A DNA stretch of 64,000 nt from NCBI GenBank assembly GCA_965217625.1, contig OZ244557.1, forward strand, positions 124,001 to 188,000. The letters run 5' to 3'. This stretch comes from TK10-74A sp965217625. GTDB lineage: Bacteria; Chloroflexota; Dehalococcoidia; Bin125. The notes under the pieces are model-generated. The model was not told the DNA's origin and searched no databases. It saw nothing but the letters and a program-made list of their open reading frames with translations. The position numbers and the translations under genes were made by a program. Shown piece after piece: positions 34,140 to 43,258 of this stretch (positions are counted from its first letter, which is position 1; each line of letters starts with the position of its first letter).

Positions 34140-34607
34140 CTATGCGCTGCTCGCTGGGAGCTGAATCTCAAGGCTGATCAGGGATTCCTGCTTCGACACG
34201 GTCAGGCGGAAGTTGTCGAGGACGTCGCGCCCCAGCAGCGAGGGCAGCACCCAGCCGTCGGCGGTCGGTTCGATCAAGTCCACGGGCCCGTCCCAGTGGA
34301 CATCGCCCACCCGGTCATCCTCGAAGCGAATCGCACACATCCGACGGATGATCCGCGATGTCCCCCCGACCCCTCGCACCCCGCCGAGGCGGGGGTCGCG
34401 CCTCCAGTCGAGTTTGGCGTAGCCGGGGAATACGCGATTGGCGGCTCGAGGGTTCAGGGTCGTACTGGTCGCCCCCGTGTCGATGAGGAACAGGATCTCC
34501 TTGGGCGGCGCACCAGGGAACGATACCCAGCATCGGACTGTGGGAGCGCCCTCGAACTCGGTACGGAACTCTCCCGCGATGCTCACACGATCAGGTTTTC
34601 GGGCCAC
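34140..34607 (-). CDS. Retropepsin-like aspartic protease
   Basis: This 155-residue protein contains LFLIDTGATSTTLNP (about residues 40-54), the D-T/S-G active-site motif of single-domain retropepsin-like proteases, and later WVLPSLLGRDVLDNFRL, the usual hydrophobic ILG-type region. Such enzymes act as homodimers. No signal peptide is present, so it is probably cytoplasmic. It overlaps the preceding small gene by 25 bp, implying a translationally coupled pair. The substrate is unknown. Confidence 0.85.
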   Translation of the reverse strand: MARKPDRVSIAGEFRTEFEGAPTVRCWVSFPGAPPKEILFLIDTGATSTTLNPRAANRVFPGYAKLDWRRDPRLGGVRGVGGTSRIIRRMCAIRFEDDRVGDVHWDGPVDLIEPTADGWVLPSLLGRDVLDNFRLTVSKQESLISLEIQLPASSA

Positions 34608-34900
34608 TCCACGAGGTAGGCGTCCGCCGCTACCCCGCTCTCCTCCGCCCAGCTTGCAGCCGCGAACGCCTCCGAGGTGGGGTAGTACCGGACCTTGCGC
34701 CCCCAGTCGCTGACGATCACGAACTCTTTGTAGTGCTCCCGGAGGGCGTCCTCCCGGATGGCTTGGAGCTTCCGATCATTCGCGTCGCTCTCGGCGCGCA
34801 GCGCCTTGCGTTCCGCGGCCTCCGCCTCCCCGAGCGGCCGGATCTCGATCGTCGCTTCCCCGGCCTTGAACTTCATCGGCCCGACTTCGAACGTCGCCAT
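34583..34900 (-). CDS. Unknown small protein coupled to the retropepsin-like protease
   Basis: I do not recognise this 105-residue protein. It begins MATFEVGPMKFKAGEATIEIRPLG, has a charged helical middle (ERKALRAESDANDRKLQAIREDAL), and ends with a compact part (KVRYYPTSEAFAAASWAEESGVAADAYLVEWPENLIV). The ATG at 34900 has GGGAGGG upstream and replaces a longer reading. Its 3' end overlaps the protease gene by 25 bp. A substrate or partner of the protease, or a toxin-antitoxin-like pair, is possible but only inferred. Confidence 0.65.
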   Translation of the reverse strand: MATFEVGPMKFKAGEATIEIRPLGEAEAAERKALRAESDANDRKLQAIREDALREHYKEFVIVSDWGRKVRYYPTSEAFAAASWAEESGVAADAYLVEWPENLIV

Positions 34901-34973
34901 GCTGTTCCCTCCCGCAACTGCTCCGTACATGATAGCCCGTCCGGGGCAGGCGGGCCCCCCTCGGACACAAAGC

Positions 34974-35011
34974 GGGGGAGCGGCGCTATCTCCCAATGAC
35001 GCCGCTCCCCC
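34974..35011 (-). terminator. Rho-independent terminator after ftsZ
   Basis: On the minus strand GGGGGAGCGGCG and CGCCGCTCCCCC form a perfect 12-bp stem with a 14-nt loop, followed by GCTTTGTG. It is 83 bp beyond the ftsZ stop and closes the division cluster. A second small stem (TGGCTC/GAGCCA, 35021-35037) precedes it. Confidence 0.85.
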
Positions 35012-35093
35012 TGGTCGTGCTGGCTCGTGAGGAGCCAATATGCTGCGAGTCCGGCCCTCCTTTCCTATTCGATGGCGTTCTCCTGCCGGGTGG

Positions 35094-36182
35094 CTACCGC
35101 GCCGCGACGCGTCGCCGGCGCAGGAAGGCAGGCAATTCGACGTCGTCGCCGTCCAGGCCGATCTCGTCCAGCAGATCGGGCGACCAGCGGTCGTTTTCGA
35201 CGGCGACGGGGATCTCTTCTTCGATCGGGGAGTGGCTCGGGAAGCCGGTCGCGATCACGGTGATCATGATCTCCTCGCCCAGGTTGGGCTTGACCGCGGT
35301 CCCGAAAATGATCTCCGCGTCCGGGTCGACCATCTCCTGGATCACCTTGGCCGACATGTTGAGCTCCATGAGCCCCAGGTCGCCCGCCGACGCCACGTTG
35401 AACAGCACCTTGTGCGCGCCCGTGATGTCGGTCTCCAGCAGCGGGCTGGCGATCGCCGCCTGCGCCGCGTCGACGGCCCGGTTCGGCCCCGCGCCGCGGC
35501 CGATCGCCATCAGCGCCTGGCCGCCCTCGCCCATGACCTTCTTGACGTCGTTGAAGTCGAGGTTGATCTCGCCCGGCGTCGTGATCATGTCGGAGATGCC
35601 GCTGATCCCCTGGCGCAGCACGTCGTCCGCCAGCGCGAACGCGCTGGTGGCCGAGATGTTGTCCTCGACGAGGCTCAGCAGCCGGTCGTTGGGGATCGTG
35701 ATTACCGTGTCGGCGTGCTTCTCGAGCCGATGCACGCCCGCGACGGCCGTCTGCCGGCGCTTGGCGCCCTCGAACGCGAACGGCTTGGTCACCACCGCGA
35801 TGGTCAGCGCCCCGGCCTGCTTCGCGACCTCGGCCACGACGGGCGCCGCGCCCGTCCCGGTGCCGCCGCCCATGCCGGCCGCGATGAACACCATGTCCAT
35901 CCCGCGCACCGACTCGAGCAGATCGGCGCGCGATTCGTCGCCGGCTTTCTCGCCCAGCGCCGCGTCGCCGCCGACGCCCAGCCCGCGCGACACGCGGTCG
36001 CCGATGCGCATCGTCTCCGGCGCGCGGCTGTGCTCGAGCTGCTGCGCGTCGGTGTTCACCGCCATGAAGCGGACCCCGGTGATCCCCTCCTCGATCATCC
36101 GATTGACGGCATTGCAGCCGCCGCCGCCCACCCCGATCACCTTGATCGGCGGCAGGGCACTGCGATCGTCGTATCCAGACAT
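35094..36182 (-). CDS. ftsZ: Cell division protein FtsZ
   Basis: This 362-residue tubulin-like GTPase has GVGGGGCNAVNRM, the GTP-binding loop AGMGGGTGTGAAPVVAE (about residues 100-116), the T7 loop NLDFNDVKKVM, and the conserved C-terminal peptide DDVELPAFLRRRRVAAR that binds FtsA or SepF. The disordered linker is short. It forms the division ring. It is the last gene of the division cluster and is followed by a strong terminator. Confidence 0.98.
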   Translation of the reverse strand: MSGYDDRSALPPIKVIGVGGGGCNAVNRMIEEGITGVRFMAVNTDAQQLEHSRAPETMRIGDRVSRGLGVGGDAALGEKAGDESRADLLESVRGMDMVFIAAGMGGGTGTGAAPVVAEVAKQAGALTIAVVTKPFAFEGAKRRQTAVAGVHRLEKHADTVITIPNDRLLSLVEDNISATSAFALADDVLRQGISGISDMITTPGEINLDFNDVKKVMGEGGQALMAIGRGAGPNRAVDAAQAAIASPLLETDITGAHKVLFNVASAGDLGLMELNMSAKVIQEMVDPDAEIIFGTAVKPNLGEEIMITVIATGFPSHSPIEEEIPVAVENDRWSPDLLDEIGLDGDDVELPAFLRRRRVAAR

Positions 36183-36276
36183 CCGGCTCTCCTGCTACCC
36201 CGCCACCATTTGATGGGGTCGTTGGTTGCCGGACGGGTGGCTCCCCCAGTTGAGCCGCCCGCGTGCGTCGAACGTG

Positions 36277-37530
36277 CTATTGCGGCAAAAAGACCCTCCC
36301 CAATCGGCCGACGCCGCGGAACAGGCCAAAGACACTGCCACCCGCCGGCATACGCAGCCGCAAGGGCTGCCCCATCGGTACGGCGAACGCTTCCGTCATC
36401 CAGCGCAACAGGCCCAGGCTGGTCGCGTAGGCCGGCCCGGCCACTTGGTCGGCGAGGCCGTAGACCTCCGGCACCTGGCCGAGGCGGGCCGGCAGGCCCG
36501 TGCGCTGCTCCGCCAGCGTTGTGATGCCCTCCAACTCCGCGGTCCCACCGCCGATCACCAGCCCCGCCGAAATCGCATCGAGGTGCCCGGCCCGCTTGAC
36601 CTCGCCCAGCGCCATCGAAAGGATCTCCTCCACCCGCGCCTCGACGATCTCGACAATCAGCCGCCGCGACACCGCCCGGCGCTCGTCCTGCCCGAAGGCC
36701 GTCAGCGTCACCGACTCGTCGTTCGGGACCGCCGCCGACAGGGCCGCCCCGTAGCGGGTCTTCGCCTGGTCGGCGACCATGAAGGGGCAGCGCAGCCCGG
36801 CGACCAGGTCGCGCGTCACGTGCATCCCCCCGATCGGCAGCGAGGCCGTGTGCACGATCGCCCCGTCGAGGTGCACGGCGATATCCGTCGTGCCGCCGCC
36901 GATGTCGATCGCCACCACGCCCTCCTGCTGCTCGTCCGGGTCGAGCACGGCCGCCGACATCGCGACCGGGCCCGCCACCAGCGCCTCGACCTGCACGTTC
37001 GCGCCCTCGACGCACTTCATCACGTTCTGCAGCGCGTTCACGCCGCCGGTGACGATGTGCATCTCGACGTCCAGGCGCTGGCCATGCATGGCCACCGGGT
37101 CCGACACCCGGTCCTGCCCATCGACGATGAAGTACCGCGGCAGCGCGTGCATCAGCTCGCGATTGCTCTTCAGGCTCACGTTGCGCGCCGCGTCGATCAC
37201 GCGCTGCGCGTCGTCGACGCTGATCGGGCGGCCGACGTCGGGCACGGCCACGATGCCGCGGTTGTTCATCGACGACAGGTGCGCGCCCGAGACGCTGACG
37301 CCGGCCGAGAGGATGCGCGTGCCCGAGGCCCGCTCCGCCTTCTCGATCGAGGCGATGATCGCCTCCGTCGCCTGCCCGATGCTGCTGATCTGGCCCTTCT
37401 CGATCCCCGCGGACGGCACGACGCCGGCGCCCAGGATGCGCAGCATCCCTGCCTCCGACGCATCGCCCACGATGGTGGCGATCTTCGTGCTGCCCAGATC
37501 GATGGCCGCGATGGCGCTTCCTCTGGCCAT
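36277..37530 (-). CDS. ftsA: Cell division protein FtsA
   Basis: This 417-residue actin-like protein has AAIDLGSTKIATIVG (phosphate 1), an SHI/1C domain around SVSGAHLSSMNNRGIV, GVVAIDIGGGTTDIAVHLDGAIVHTASLPIGGMHVTRDLV (phosphate 2) and GLVIGGGTAELEGI (adenosine motif). The C-terminal VFGLFRGVGRLGRVFLPQ is a plausible amphipathic membrane-targeting helix. The ATG at 37530 has AAGGAG upstream. It tethers FtsZ to the membrane. Confidence 0.96.
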   Translation of the reverse strand: MARGSAIAAIDLGSTKIATIVGDASEAGMLRILGAGVVPSAGIEKGQISSIGQATEAIIASIEKAERASGTRILSAGVSVSGAHLSSMNNRGIVAVPDVGRPISVDDAQRVIDAARNVSLKSNRELMHALPRYFIVDGQDRVSDPVAMHGQRLDVEMHIVTGGVNALQNVMKCVEGANVQVEALVAGPVAMSAAVLDPDEQQEGVVAIDIGGGTTDIAVHLDGAIVHTASLPIGGMHVTRDLVAGLRCPFMVADQAKTRYGAALSAAVPNDESVTLTAFGQDERRAVSRRLIVEIVEARVEEILSMALGEVKRAGHLDAISAGLVIGGGTAELEGITTLAEQRTGLPARLGQVPEVYGLADQVAGPAYATSLGLLRWMTEAFAVPMGQPLRLRMPAGGSVFGLFRGVGRLGRVFLPQ

Positions 37531-37612
37531 GCCCGTCTCCTTATTCCTGCGACCGCGCCCCGCGACACGGCCTCGGCCGGCCACGCGATCCGCGTGGCCG
37601 CTTGCGGCGCCC

Positions 37613-38521
37613 TTACGACGCCCCGTCTTCCGCGGCCACACTCTCCGGCGTGATCCGGGTTGCCCGGCCCAATCCCAAACCAATCTCCACGGCCGGCCGC
37701 GTCCCGAAGCGCAGGTCGGCCGTCAGCAGGGGTTCGCCCCGCCGCTGCGCCTCGTGCTCGAGTTGCTCCCAGACCGCGTACTTGAACGCGAATCCCTGGC
37801 TGTCGCCGAAGGTCACCCGGCCGTGCCGCGTGACGACCGTCAGGCCCGTGCGCAGCGACCACTCGTAGGCCACGATGCCCGGGCCCTGCCGCGGCGGCCC
37901 CGCCTCCTCGATGCGCTGGATCAGCTCCACCGCGTCGAGCCCGACGTGCGCGCCCGCTCGGATCGACGGCAGCGATGACACCTGCCGCACGATGATGCTG
38001 TCCGCGGGCGCCTCGACCCCCTCCAGCACCACGCCGTCGCGGTCCACCGCCCAGACCTGGCCCTGCACCTGCCAGCGCACCCAGGGCGTGCGCTCCCAGA
38101 CCTGCACGTGGATCGTGTTGGGCCACTCGCGGCGCACCGTCGCGTCCAGGATCATCGGCTGCTCGCGGACCCGCGCCCGCGCCGCCCCGACGTCTGCCAG
38201 CAGGATGTTCTCGCCCGTCAGCGCGACCAGCTGCGCGATCGCGTCCGGCGACACCCGCTCCGCCCCGCTCACGTTGACCGTGCGAATCTCCATCATCCGC
38301 GAGTTCAGCACCCCCACGACCGCCGCCGCCGCCGCCAGCAGCAGCAGCAGCACGATCAGCGTCACCCAGCGCGGACGCCAGCCCGCTCCCTCGACATCCG
38401 GCGGCGACAGCGGCGCGTCCGCTGTCGTCGAGATCTGGTCCCGGTACAGCGGGTCGCTGGGCCCGCGGTTCTCGGTGAACGATCCGCGGTTGAACGGGTT
38501 GAGCCGCGTGGGGTCAGGCAT
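37613..38521 (-). CDS. ftsQ: Cell division protein FtsQ/DivIB
   Basis: This 302-residue bitopic protein has a cytoplasmic tail of about 50 residues, a membrane helix (WVTLIVLLLLLAAAAAVVGVLN), then a POTRA domain (MMEIRTVNVSGAERVSPDAIAQLVALTGENILLADV) and the FtsQ domain (VRREWPNTIHVQVWERTPWVRWQV). It links early and late divisome proteins. Its first ten codons (MPDPTRLNPF) nearly repeat those of the preceding membrane gene. The start overlaps that gene's stop by 8 bp. Confidence 0.92.
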   Translation of the reverse strand: MPDPTRLNPFNRGSFTENRGPSDPLYRDQISTTADAPLSPPDVEGAGWRPRWVTLIVLLLLLAAAAAVVGVLNSRMMEIRTVNVSGAERVSPDAIAQLVALTGENILLADVGAARARVREQPMILDATVRREWPNTIHVQVWERTPWVRWQVQGQVWAVDRDGVVLEGVEAPADSIIVRQVSSLPSIRAGAHVGLDAVELIQRIEEAGPPRQGPGIVAYEWSLRTGLTVVTRHGRVTFGDSQGFAFKYAVWEQLEHEAQRRGEPLLTADLRFGTRPAVEIGLGLGRATRITPESVAAEDGAS

Positions 38522-38535
38522 GGGCCCGCCTCCCC
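38490..38535. repeat. 46-bp direct repeat, copy A (ftsQ start)
   Basis: TTGAACGGGTTGAGCC through GGGTCAGGCATGGGCCCGCC matches copy B at 39829-39874 at 43 of 46 positions by hand alignment. It covers the end of the membrane protein gene and the first codons of ftsQ. Confidence 0.92.
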
Positions 38536-39860
38536 ACTCGCCGCCGCCAGGCGATCGCCGCCGCCAGCACGAGCACGCCGAACAGCAGCGTGCCGACCCC
38601 GGCGCCGACACTCGCATCGAACTCGTCGATCACCACCGCCAGGAATGTCACGTACAGCCCCAGCACGCCCACCGCCAACGCCAGCCAGCGCCGCAGCATC
38701 GCCGACGCCGCGACCATCGCCGCCGCCCACACGCCCCCGACCGCCGGCCAGCCAGCCGATTCGAAGGCGAACCAGGACGCCACCCACAACGCCATCAGCC
38801 ACACCACCACCTCCCACACCCGCGTCATCCAGTGGCTCGGCAGCCGTCGCGCCAGCGGCGCGAACGTGAAGAAGCTCATCACCAACACGGCTACGCCCAG
38901 CGCTCGTCCCTCCGGCTCGCCGAGCCCGCCCAGGGCGAACCCGCAGGCGGCGAAATACAGGCCGGCGGCCGACGGCAGCCAGACCCACTCGCGCCGCCAA
39001 ACCGCGATCCCCGTGGCCACGGCCGCCCCAACCGCCACCGCGGCGTAGAACCCGCGCTCGTCCTGCCCGATCGCCACGACGACGAGCACAACCGTCAGCA
39101 CCGCCGACGCAACGAATGCGATCCAGACGGCCGTTTCGCGATCGACGCGGCCGCCGAGCGCGCCGCGCCGCGCCGCGAACTGCGCTCCGACCGCCGCCAC
39201 CGCCGCGGCGACCACCATCAGCGCCAGCGCTGCCCACGCCAGCCCCGTCGACGCCTCGTAGTCGAACGGACCCTCGAACGGGTCGCTGCCGCTGCCTTCG
39301 CTGACCAGCAGCGCCGCCGGAAGCGCGACCCACGCCAGGACCGCCAACACGGCTGCCGACTTCGAACGCGTCCACCACGCGACCGCGCCGCCGAGCAACA
39401 CGCCCGCAATGCAGGTCAGCGCCCAGCCGATGCCCTCATCGCCGGGGTCGCCGAGCTCTTCGAGACCGGCGACTACACAGACCGTCAGCAGCAGCACGGC
39501 GGCGCCCGCGAGCGCGTCCGATGCCGCCACCAGCCGCAGACGCCGCGCCGCGCCGGCCGCCACCAGCACGACCGCACCAGCGGCCGCCAGCACTGTGATG
39601 CGGGCCCCGAAGTCCTGCTCGAACTGCCCAAACGCGAGCACCAGCGCCGCCGCCACCACCAACGCCACACCGAGCACGGCGCCGGCGTCCGCGACACGAG
39701 AGGCGGCGCCCGCGGCCGGACCCGCGGACTTTCGCGCGCGCTCGAAGAGCCGCACTGCGTCGGCCGTCGGTTCGGAGATCAGGCCCGCTTCACGCCAGCG
39801 CTCGATCGCCGTCTCCACCTCGTCACGCTTGAACGGGTTGGGCCGGGCGGGGTCAGGCAT
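38514..39860 (-). CDS. DUF2157-like multi-spanning membrane protein inside the division cluster
   Basis: This 448-residue protein has a cytoplasmic N-terminal segment (ETAIERWREAGLISEPTADAVRLFERAR), like the DUF2157 opening helix pair, and then about a dozen hydrophobic segments. Function is unknown. It lies between ddl and ftsQ, where most genomes have no such gene. Its start and end each overlap the neighbours by 8 bp. Both ends carry a 46-bp direct repeat, so it seems to have entered by duplication of the ddl/ftsQ junction. Confidence 0.78.
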   Translation of the reverse strand: MPDPARPNPFKRDEVETAIERWREAGLISEPTADAVRLFERARKSAGPAAGAASRVADAGAVLGVALVVAAALVLAFGQFEQDFGARITVLAAAGAVVLVAAGAARRLRLVAASDALAGAAVLLLTVCVVAGLEELGDPGDEGIGWALTCIAGVLLGGAVAWWTRSKSAAVLAVLAWVALPAALLVSEGSGSDPFEGPFDYEASTGLAWAALALMVVAAAVAAVGAQFAARRGALGGRVDRETAVWIAFVASAVLTVVLVVVAIGQDERGFYAAVAVGAAVATGIAVWRREWVWLPSAAGLYFAACGFALGGLGEPEGRALGVAVLVMSFFTFAPLARRLPSHWMTRVWEVVVWLMALWVASWFAFESAGWPAVGGVWAAAMVAASAMLRRWLALAVGVLGLYVTFLAVVIDEFDASVGAGVGTLLFGVLVLAAAIAWRRRVGRRAHA

Positions 39861-39874
39861 GGGCCCGCCTCCCC
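39829..39874. repeat. 46-bp direct repeat, copy B (ddl/membrane gene junction)
   Basis: This matches copy A at 38490-38535 and encodes the end of ddl (RRAHA stop) and MPDPARPNPFK of the membrane gene. Confidence 0.92.
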
Positions 39875-40968
39875 TCGGCCCGCTCCAGCGCCAGCCGCGC
39901 CAGCCGATCGATCAGCGCCGGGAACTCCAGCCTCTCCGCCTCCCAGAGGCGGGGGAACATGCTCACGCTGGTGAAGCCGGGCAGCGTGTTGATCTCGTTG
40001 ACGAACAGCTCGTCCTCGCCGCGCAGGAAGAAGTCGACCCGTGCGAAGCCGGCGCAGCCGATCGCCTCGAACGCCGCCACCGCGAGCGCCTGCGCCCGCG
40101 CCGCGACGCCCGGGGCGAGCCCGGGCCGCAGGATCAACTCCGTCGCCGGATCCTCGTACTTGGCGACGTAGTCGTAGAAGTCGCGCGCCGTGCGGATCTC
40201 GCCGGGCGGCGTGGCCTCGGCCCCGCCGCCGTCGGCGCCGCGGCGCTGCAGCACCGCACATTCGAGCTCACGCCCCTCGATGCCCTCCTCCACGACCACC
40301 TTCGCGTCGAAGCGCAGCGCCTCATCGACCCCCGGGCCGATCTCCTCGCGGTCGTGGATCTTGACGACGCCCACGCTGCTGCCCCCGTTCGCGGCCTTCG
40401 CGAACAGCGGCATCGGCAGCGACGCCAACTCGCGCTCCAGCGACTCCCGGCCCGACGCCCACTGGGCCGCCGTGACGACCTGCGTCCGCGGCAGCGGCAG
40501 CCCGGCCCCCGCGAAGAGCGCCTTCATCAGCGCCTTGTCCATGCCAACCGCCGACGCCGCCACGCCCGCCCCCACGTAGGGGACGCCGCACAACTCCAGC
40601 AGCCCCTGCAGGCTGCCGTCCTCGCCGGTCTGGCCGTGCACCAGCGGGAAGACGACGTCGGCATCGGCCAGCGCCGACAGTGCCGCGGGCGCGGCCAGCA
40701 GGCCGCCGCGGTCGCCGGCCGCCGGCGGCACGCACTCCGGCGCGCCGCGATCCATCGCCGCGATCAGCGATCGCGAGGCCGCGGCGTCGTGCCACGAGCC
40801 GTCGCGCCCGATGGCGATCGGGAGCGCGGCGATGCGCGCCGGGTCGGCCGCGGCCAGCACCGCCCGCGCCGATCGCACGGAGATCGTGTGCTCCGTCGAG
40901 GCGCCGCCGAACAGCAGTGCCATGCGCAGCGGGTCCATCCGGGCCGGAGAGGCGCGGCGGTCGCTCAT
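39853..40968 (-). CDS. ddl: D-alanine-D-alanine ligase
   Basis: This 371-residue ATP-grasp enzyme has LLFGGASTEHTISVRSA, VFPLVHGQTGEDGSLQGLLELCGVPYVG, MPLFAKAANGGSSVGVVKI, ARVDFFLRGEDELFVNEINTLPGFTSVSMFPRLWE and an ATP-binding core. It joins two D-Ala for peptidoglycan. The ATG overlaps the murB stop (ATGA) and GGAGG precedes it. The first about 10 residues (MSDRRASPAR) are an extension to the usual start. Confidence 0.96.
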   Translation of the reverse strand: MSDRRASPARMDPLRMALLFGGASTEHTISVRSARAVLAAADPARIAALPIAIGRDGSWHDAAASRSLIAAMDRGAPECVPPAAGDRGGLLAAPAALSALADADVVFPLVHGQTGEDGSLQGLLELCGVPYVGAGVAASAVGMDKALMKALFAGAGLPLPRTQVVTAAQWASGRESLERELASLPMPLFAKAANGGSSVGVVKIHDREEIGPGVDEALRFDAKVVVEEGIEGRELECAVLQRRGADGGGAEATPPGEIRTARDFYDYVAKYEDPATELILRPGLAPGVAARAQALAVAAFEAIGCAGFARVDFFLRGEDELFVNEINTLPGFTSVSMFPRLWEAERLEFPALIDRLARLALERAEGRRAHA

Positions 40969-41930
40969 GCCGTCGCCTCCTCGTGCTCGCCGACCAGCGT
41001 GACCTCGCGCTGCAACTCGACGCCGAACTGCTCCCGCACGCGAGTCCGGGCCAGATCCATCAGCGCCGCGACGTCGGCCGCGCGGGCCTGGTCCAGGTTG
41101 AGGAAGTAGTTGGTGTGCTTGTCGCTGATCTGCGCGTCGCCGATGCGATGGCCGCGCAGCCCCACCTGATCGATCAGCCACCAGGCGGGTCGGCCGTCCG
41201 CCTCGCCGGCCGGGGGGTTCTTGAACACCGACCCGGCGTTGCGGCCGCGCGGCGCCGAGCGCTTGCGCCGCGCCTCCAGCGCCGCGATGCGGGCCAGCGC
41301 CGCGTCGGCGTCGCCCGATTCCAGCGCGAACTCCAGGTCCGTGATCACCCGATCGCCCAGCCGCCCGCGCGTGAACGCGCTGGAGCGATAGGCCAGCCCC
41401 AGCTCCGCGGCGTCGAGCCGCGTGGCCTCGCCGCCGGTTTCAAACGTGTCAATCGCGACCAGCACGTCGGCCAGGCAGCCGCCGTAGGCGCCCGCGTTGT
41501 AGACCACCGCCCCGCCCAGCGTGCCCGGGATGCCCGCCGCCCACTCGAGGCCGTGCAGCCCTGACCGCGCCGTCGAGCGGGCGAGCCGCGCGAACGACGC
41601 CCCCGCCTCGGCCCGCAGCCGCACCTGCCCCGCCGCCTCCTCCGGCGCCGCGACGACGTTGGCCTTGTTCTCGATCACGATGCCGCGGATGCCGCCGTCG
41701 CCGACGAGGATGTTGGAGCCGGAGCCCAGGATGAAGCGCCGCAGCCCGGCGTCCGCGGCGACCTGCGTGGCGCGCCGCAGCGCGTCCCGGTCGTGGACGC
41801 GCGCGTAGACGTCGGCCGGCCCGCCGACGCCGAAGGTCGTGTGCCGCGACATCGGCTCGCCCTCCCGCACGACGCCCCCGCCGGCCTCGACGATCGATCG
41901 CATCTGTGTCACGACGCGCGTCGCGCTCAT
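40965..41930 (-). CDS. murB: UDP-N-acetylenolpyruvoylglucosamine reductase
   Basis: This 321-residue flavoenzyme has HTTFGVGGPADVYA, FILGSGSNILVGDGGIRGIVI (FAD contact), AGIPGTLGGAVVYNAGAYGG, YRSSAF, and the C-terminal AGSVFKNPPAG and ISDKHTNYFLN. It reduces the enolpyruvyl group of UDP-GlcNAc. The SxFKNP serine proton donor is present. Start overlaps the murC stop and stop overlaps the ddl start by 4 bp each. The compact C-terminal part suggests a type IIb enzyme. Confidence 0.97.
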   Translation of the reverse strand: MSATRVVTQMRSIVEAGGGVVREGEPMSRHTTFGVGGPADVYARVHDRDALRRATQVAADAGLRRFILGSGSNILVGDGGIRGIVIENKANVVAAPEEAAGQVRLRAEAGASFARLARSTARSGLHGLEWAAGIPGTLGGAVVYNAGAYGGCLADVLVAIDTFETGGEATRLDAAELGLAYRSSAFTRGRLGDRVITDLEFALESGDADAALARIAALEARRKRSAPRGRNAGSVFKNPPAGEADGRPAWWLIDQVGLRGHRIGDAQISDKHTNYFLNLDQARAADVAALMDLARTRVREQFGVELQREVTLVGEHEEATA

Positions 41931-43258
41931 CGGGCACGCAGCCGTTCCAGGACGTCGGGGCCCGTCCGCTCGACGCTGCCCGCGCCCATCGCGACGAAGA
42001 CGTCGCCGTCGCGCAGCCGCGCCACGACCGCCGCTGCCGCCGCATCGAGGTCGCCCGCGTACTCCGCCGCCGGCTCCCGAATCTCGGCCGCCAGCGCCGC
42101 GCCGTCGATGCCCGCCTCGGGCGCCTCGCGCGCCGCGTACGTCTCCGCGATGAGCAGTTGGTCGATGCCGCGGAACGCCGTCCGGAAGCCGTCGAGCAGG
42201 TAGGCCGAGCGGCTGTAGGTGTGCGGCTGGAACAGCACGACCGTGCGCCGCCCCGGGTAGCGATCGCCCAGCGCCGCGATCGTCGCCTCGATCTCGCGCG
42301 GGTGGTGCGCGTAGTCGTCGATCACCGTGACGCCGTCCGCCTCGCCCAGCAGCTCGAAGCGCCGCCGCACGCCGCGGAACGCCGACAGCGCTCGCCGCGC
42401 GTCCGCCTCCGCCACCCCCTCCTCCGACGCCGCCGCCAGCGCCGCCAGGGCGTTGCGCAGGTTGTGCGCCCCCGGCGTCCGCAGTGTGATCCCCGCCACG
42501 GTGTCGTCGCCCAGCGCGAACGTCTCGATGCGGATGTCGGGCCGGCGCGCGCGCACCCGCTCGGCGACGCCCATCGCGCAGGCCGATTCGGCCCCCACGA
42601 CCAGCCGACCGCCCGCTTGCAGCGTCAGCGCGTACGCCTCGAAGGCCTGCGCCAGCGCCGCCGCGTCGCCGTAGTAGTCGAGGTGGTCGGCGTCGATGTT
42701 GGTGATCACCGCCACCGACGGCGCGTAGTGGTGGAAGGCGCGGCCGTACTCGTCGGCCTCCAGCACCATCGGGCCGGCGCCCCAGGCCGCGTGCCACGGC
42801 AGGTCGAGCGACTCCCCGCCCAGGATGTAGCCCGGGTCGCGACCGCCCGCCCGCAGGATCAGCGTGAGCATCGTGGAGACGGTCGTCTTGCCGTGGCTGC
42901 CGCCCACCGCCAGCACCCGCCGCCCCGCGACCAGCCGCGCGACCATCTGCGCGCGCGTGATCGTCTCGATGCCGGCGCGCGCCGCCGCCACGATCTCGGG
43001 GTTGTCGTCCCGAACCGCCACCGTCCGCACGACCAGCGCCGCGCCGCAGACGGCGCCCGCGTCGTGGCCGGCGCGGATCGTCGCGCCGCGCGCCGCCAGC
43101 GCGTCGGTCAGCGGGCTGAGCGTCAGGTCGGAGCCGCTCACCGCGCCGCCCGCGTCGAGCACGAGCCCGGCCAGCGCGCTCATGTGAATCCCGCCCACGC
43201 CCACGAAGTGGACGCGGCCCGCCGGCGGCGCGGCCCCGGAGCGCGTCGCCGCCGTCAT
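41927..43258 (-). CDS. murC: UDP-N-acetylmuramate-L-alanine ligase
   Basis: This 443-residue Mur ligase has VHFVGVGGIHMSALAGLVLDAGGAVSGSDL (UDP-MurNAc binding), VGGSHGKTTVSTMLTLIL (P-loop), LEADEYGRAFHHYAPSVAVITNIDADHLDYYGD, GAHNLRNALAALAAA and VIDDYAHHPREI. It adds L-Ala as the first peptide residue. Overlaps by 4 bp with both murG and murB. Confidence 0.97.
   Translation of the reverse strand: MTAATRSGAAPPAGRVHFVGVGGIHMSALAGLVLDAGGAVSGSDLTLSPLTDALAARGATIRAGHDAGAVCGAALVVRTVAVRDDNPEIVAAARAGIETITRAQMVARLVAGRRVLAVGGSHGKTTVSTMLTLILRAGGRDPGYILGGESLDLPWHAAWGAGPMVLEADEYGRAFHHYAPSVAVITNIDADHLDYYGDAAALAQAFEAYALTLQAGGRLVVGAESACAMGVAERVRARRPDIRIETFALGDDTVAGITLRTPGAHNLRNALAALAAASEEGVAEADARRALSAFRGVRRRFELLGEADGVTVIDDYAHHPREIEATIAALGDRYPGRRTVVLFQPHTYSRSAYLLDGFRTAFRGIDQLLIAETYAAREAPEAGIDGAALAAEIREPAAEYAGDLDAAAAAVVARLRDGDVFVAMGAGSVERTGPDVLERLRAR

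Noticed and set aside
38490..39874. Insertion sequence bounded by the 46-bp repeats
   Set aside because: The repeats are direct rather than inverted, contain functional start and stop codons, and the enclosed gene is a membrane protein with no transposase.
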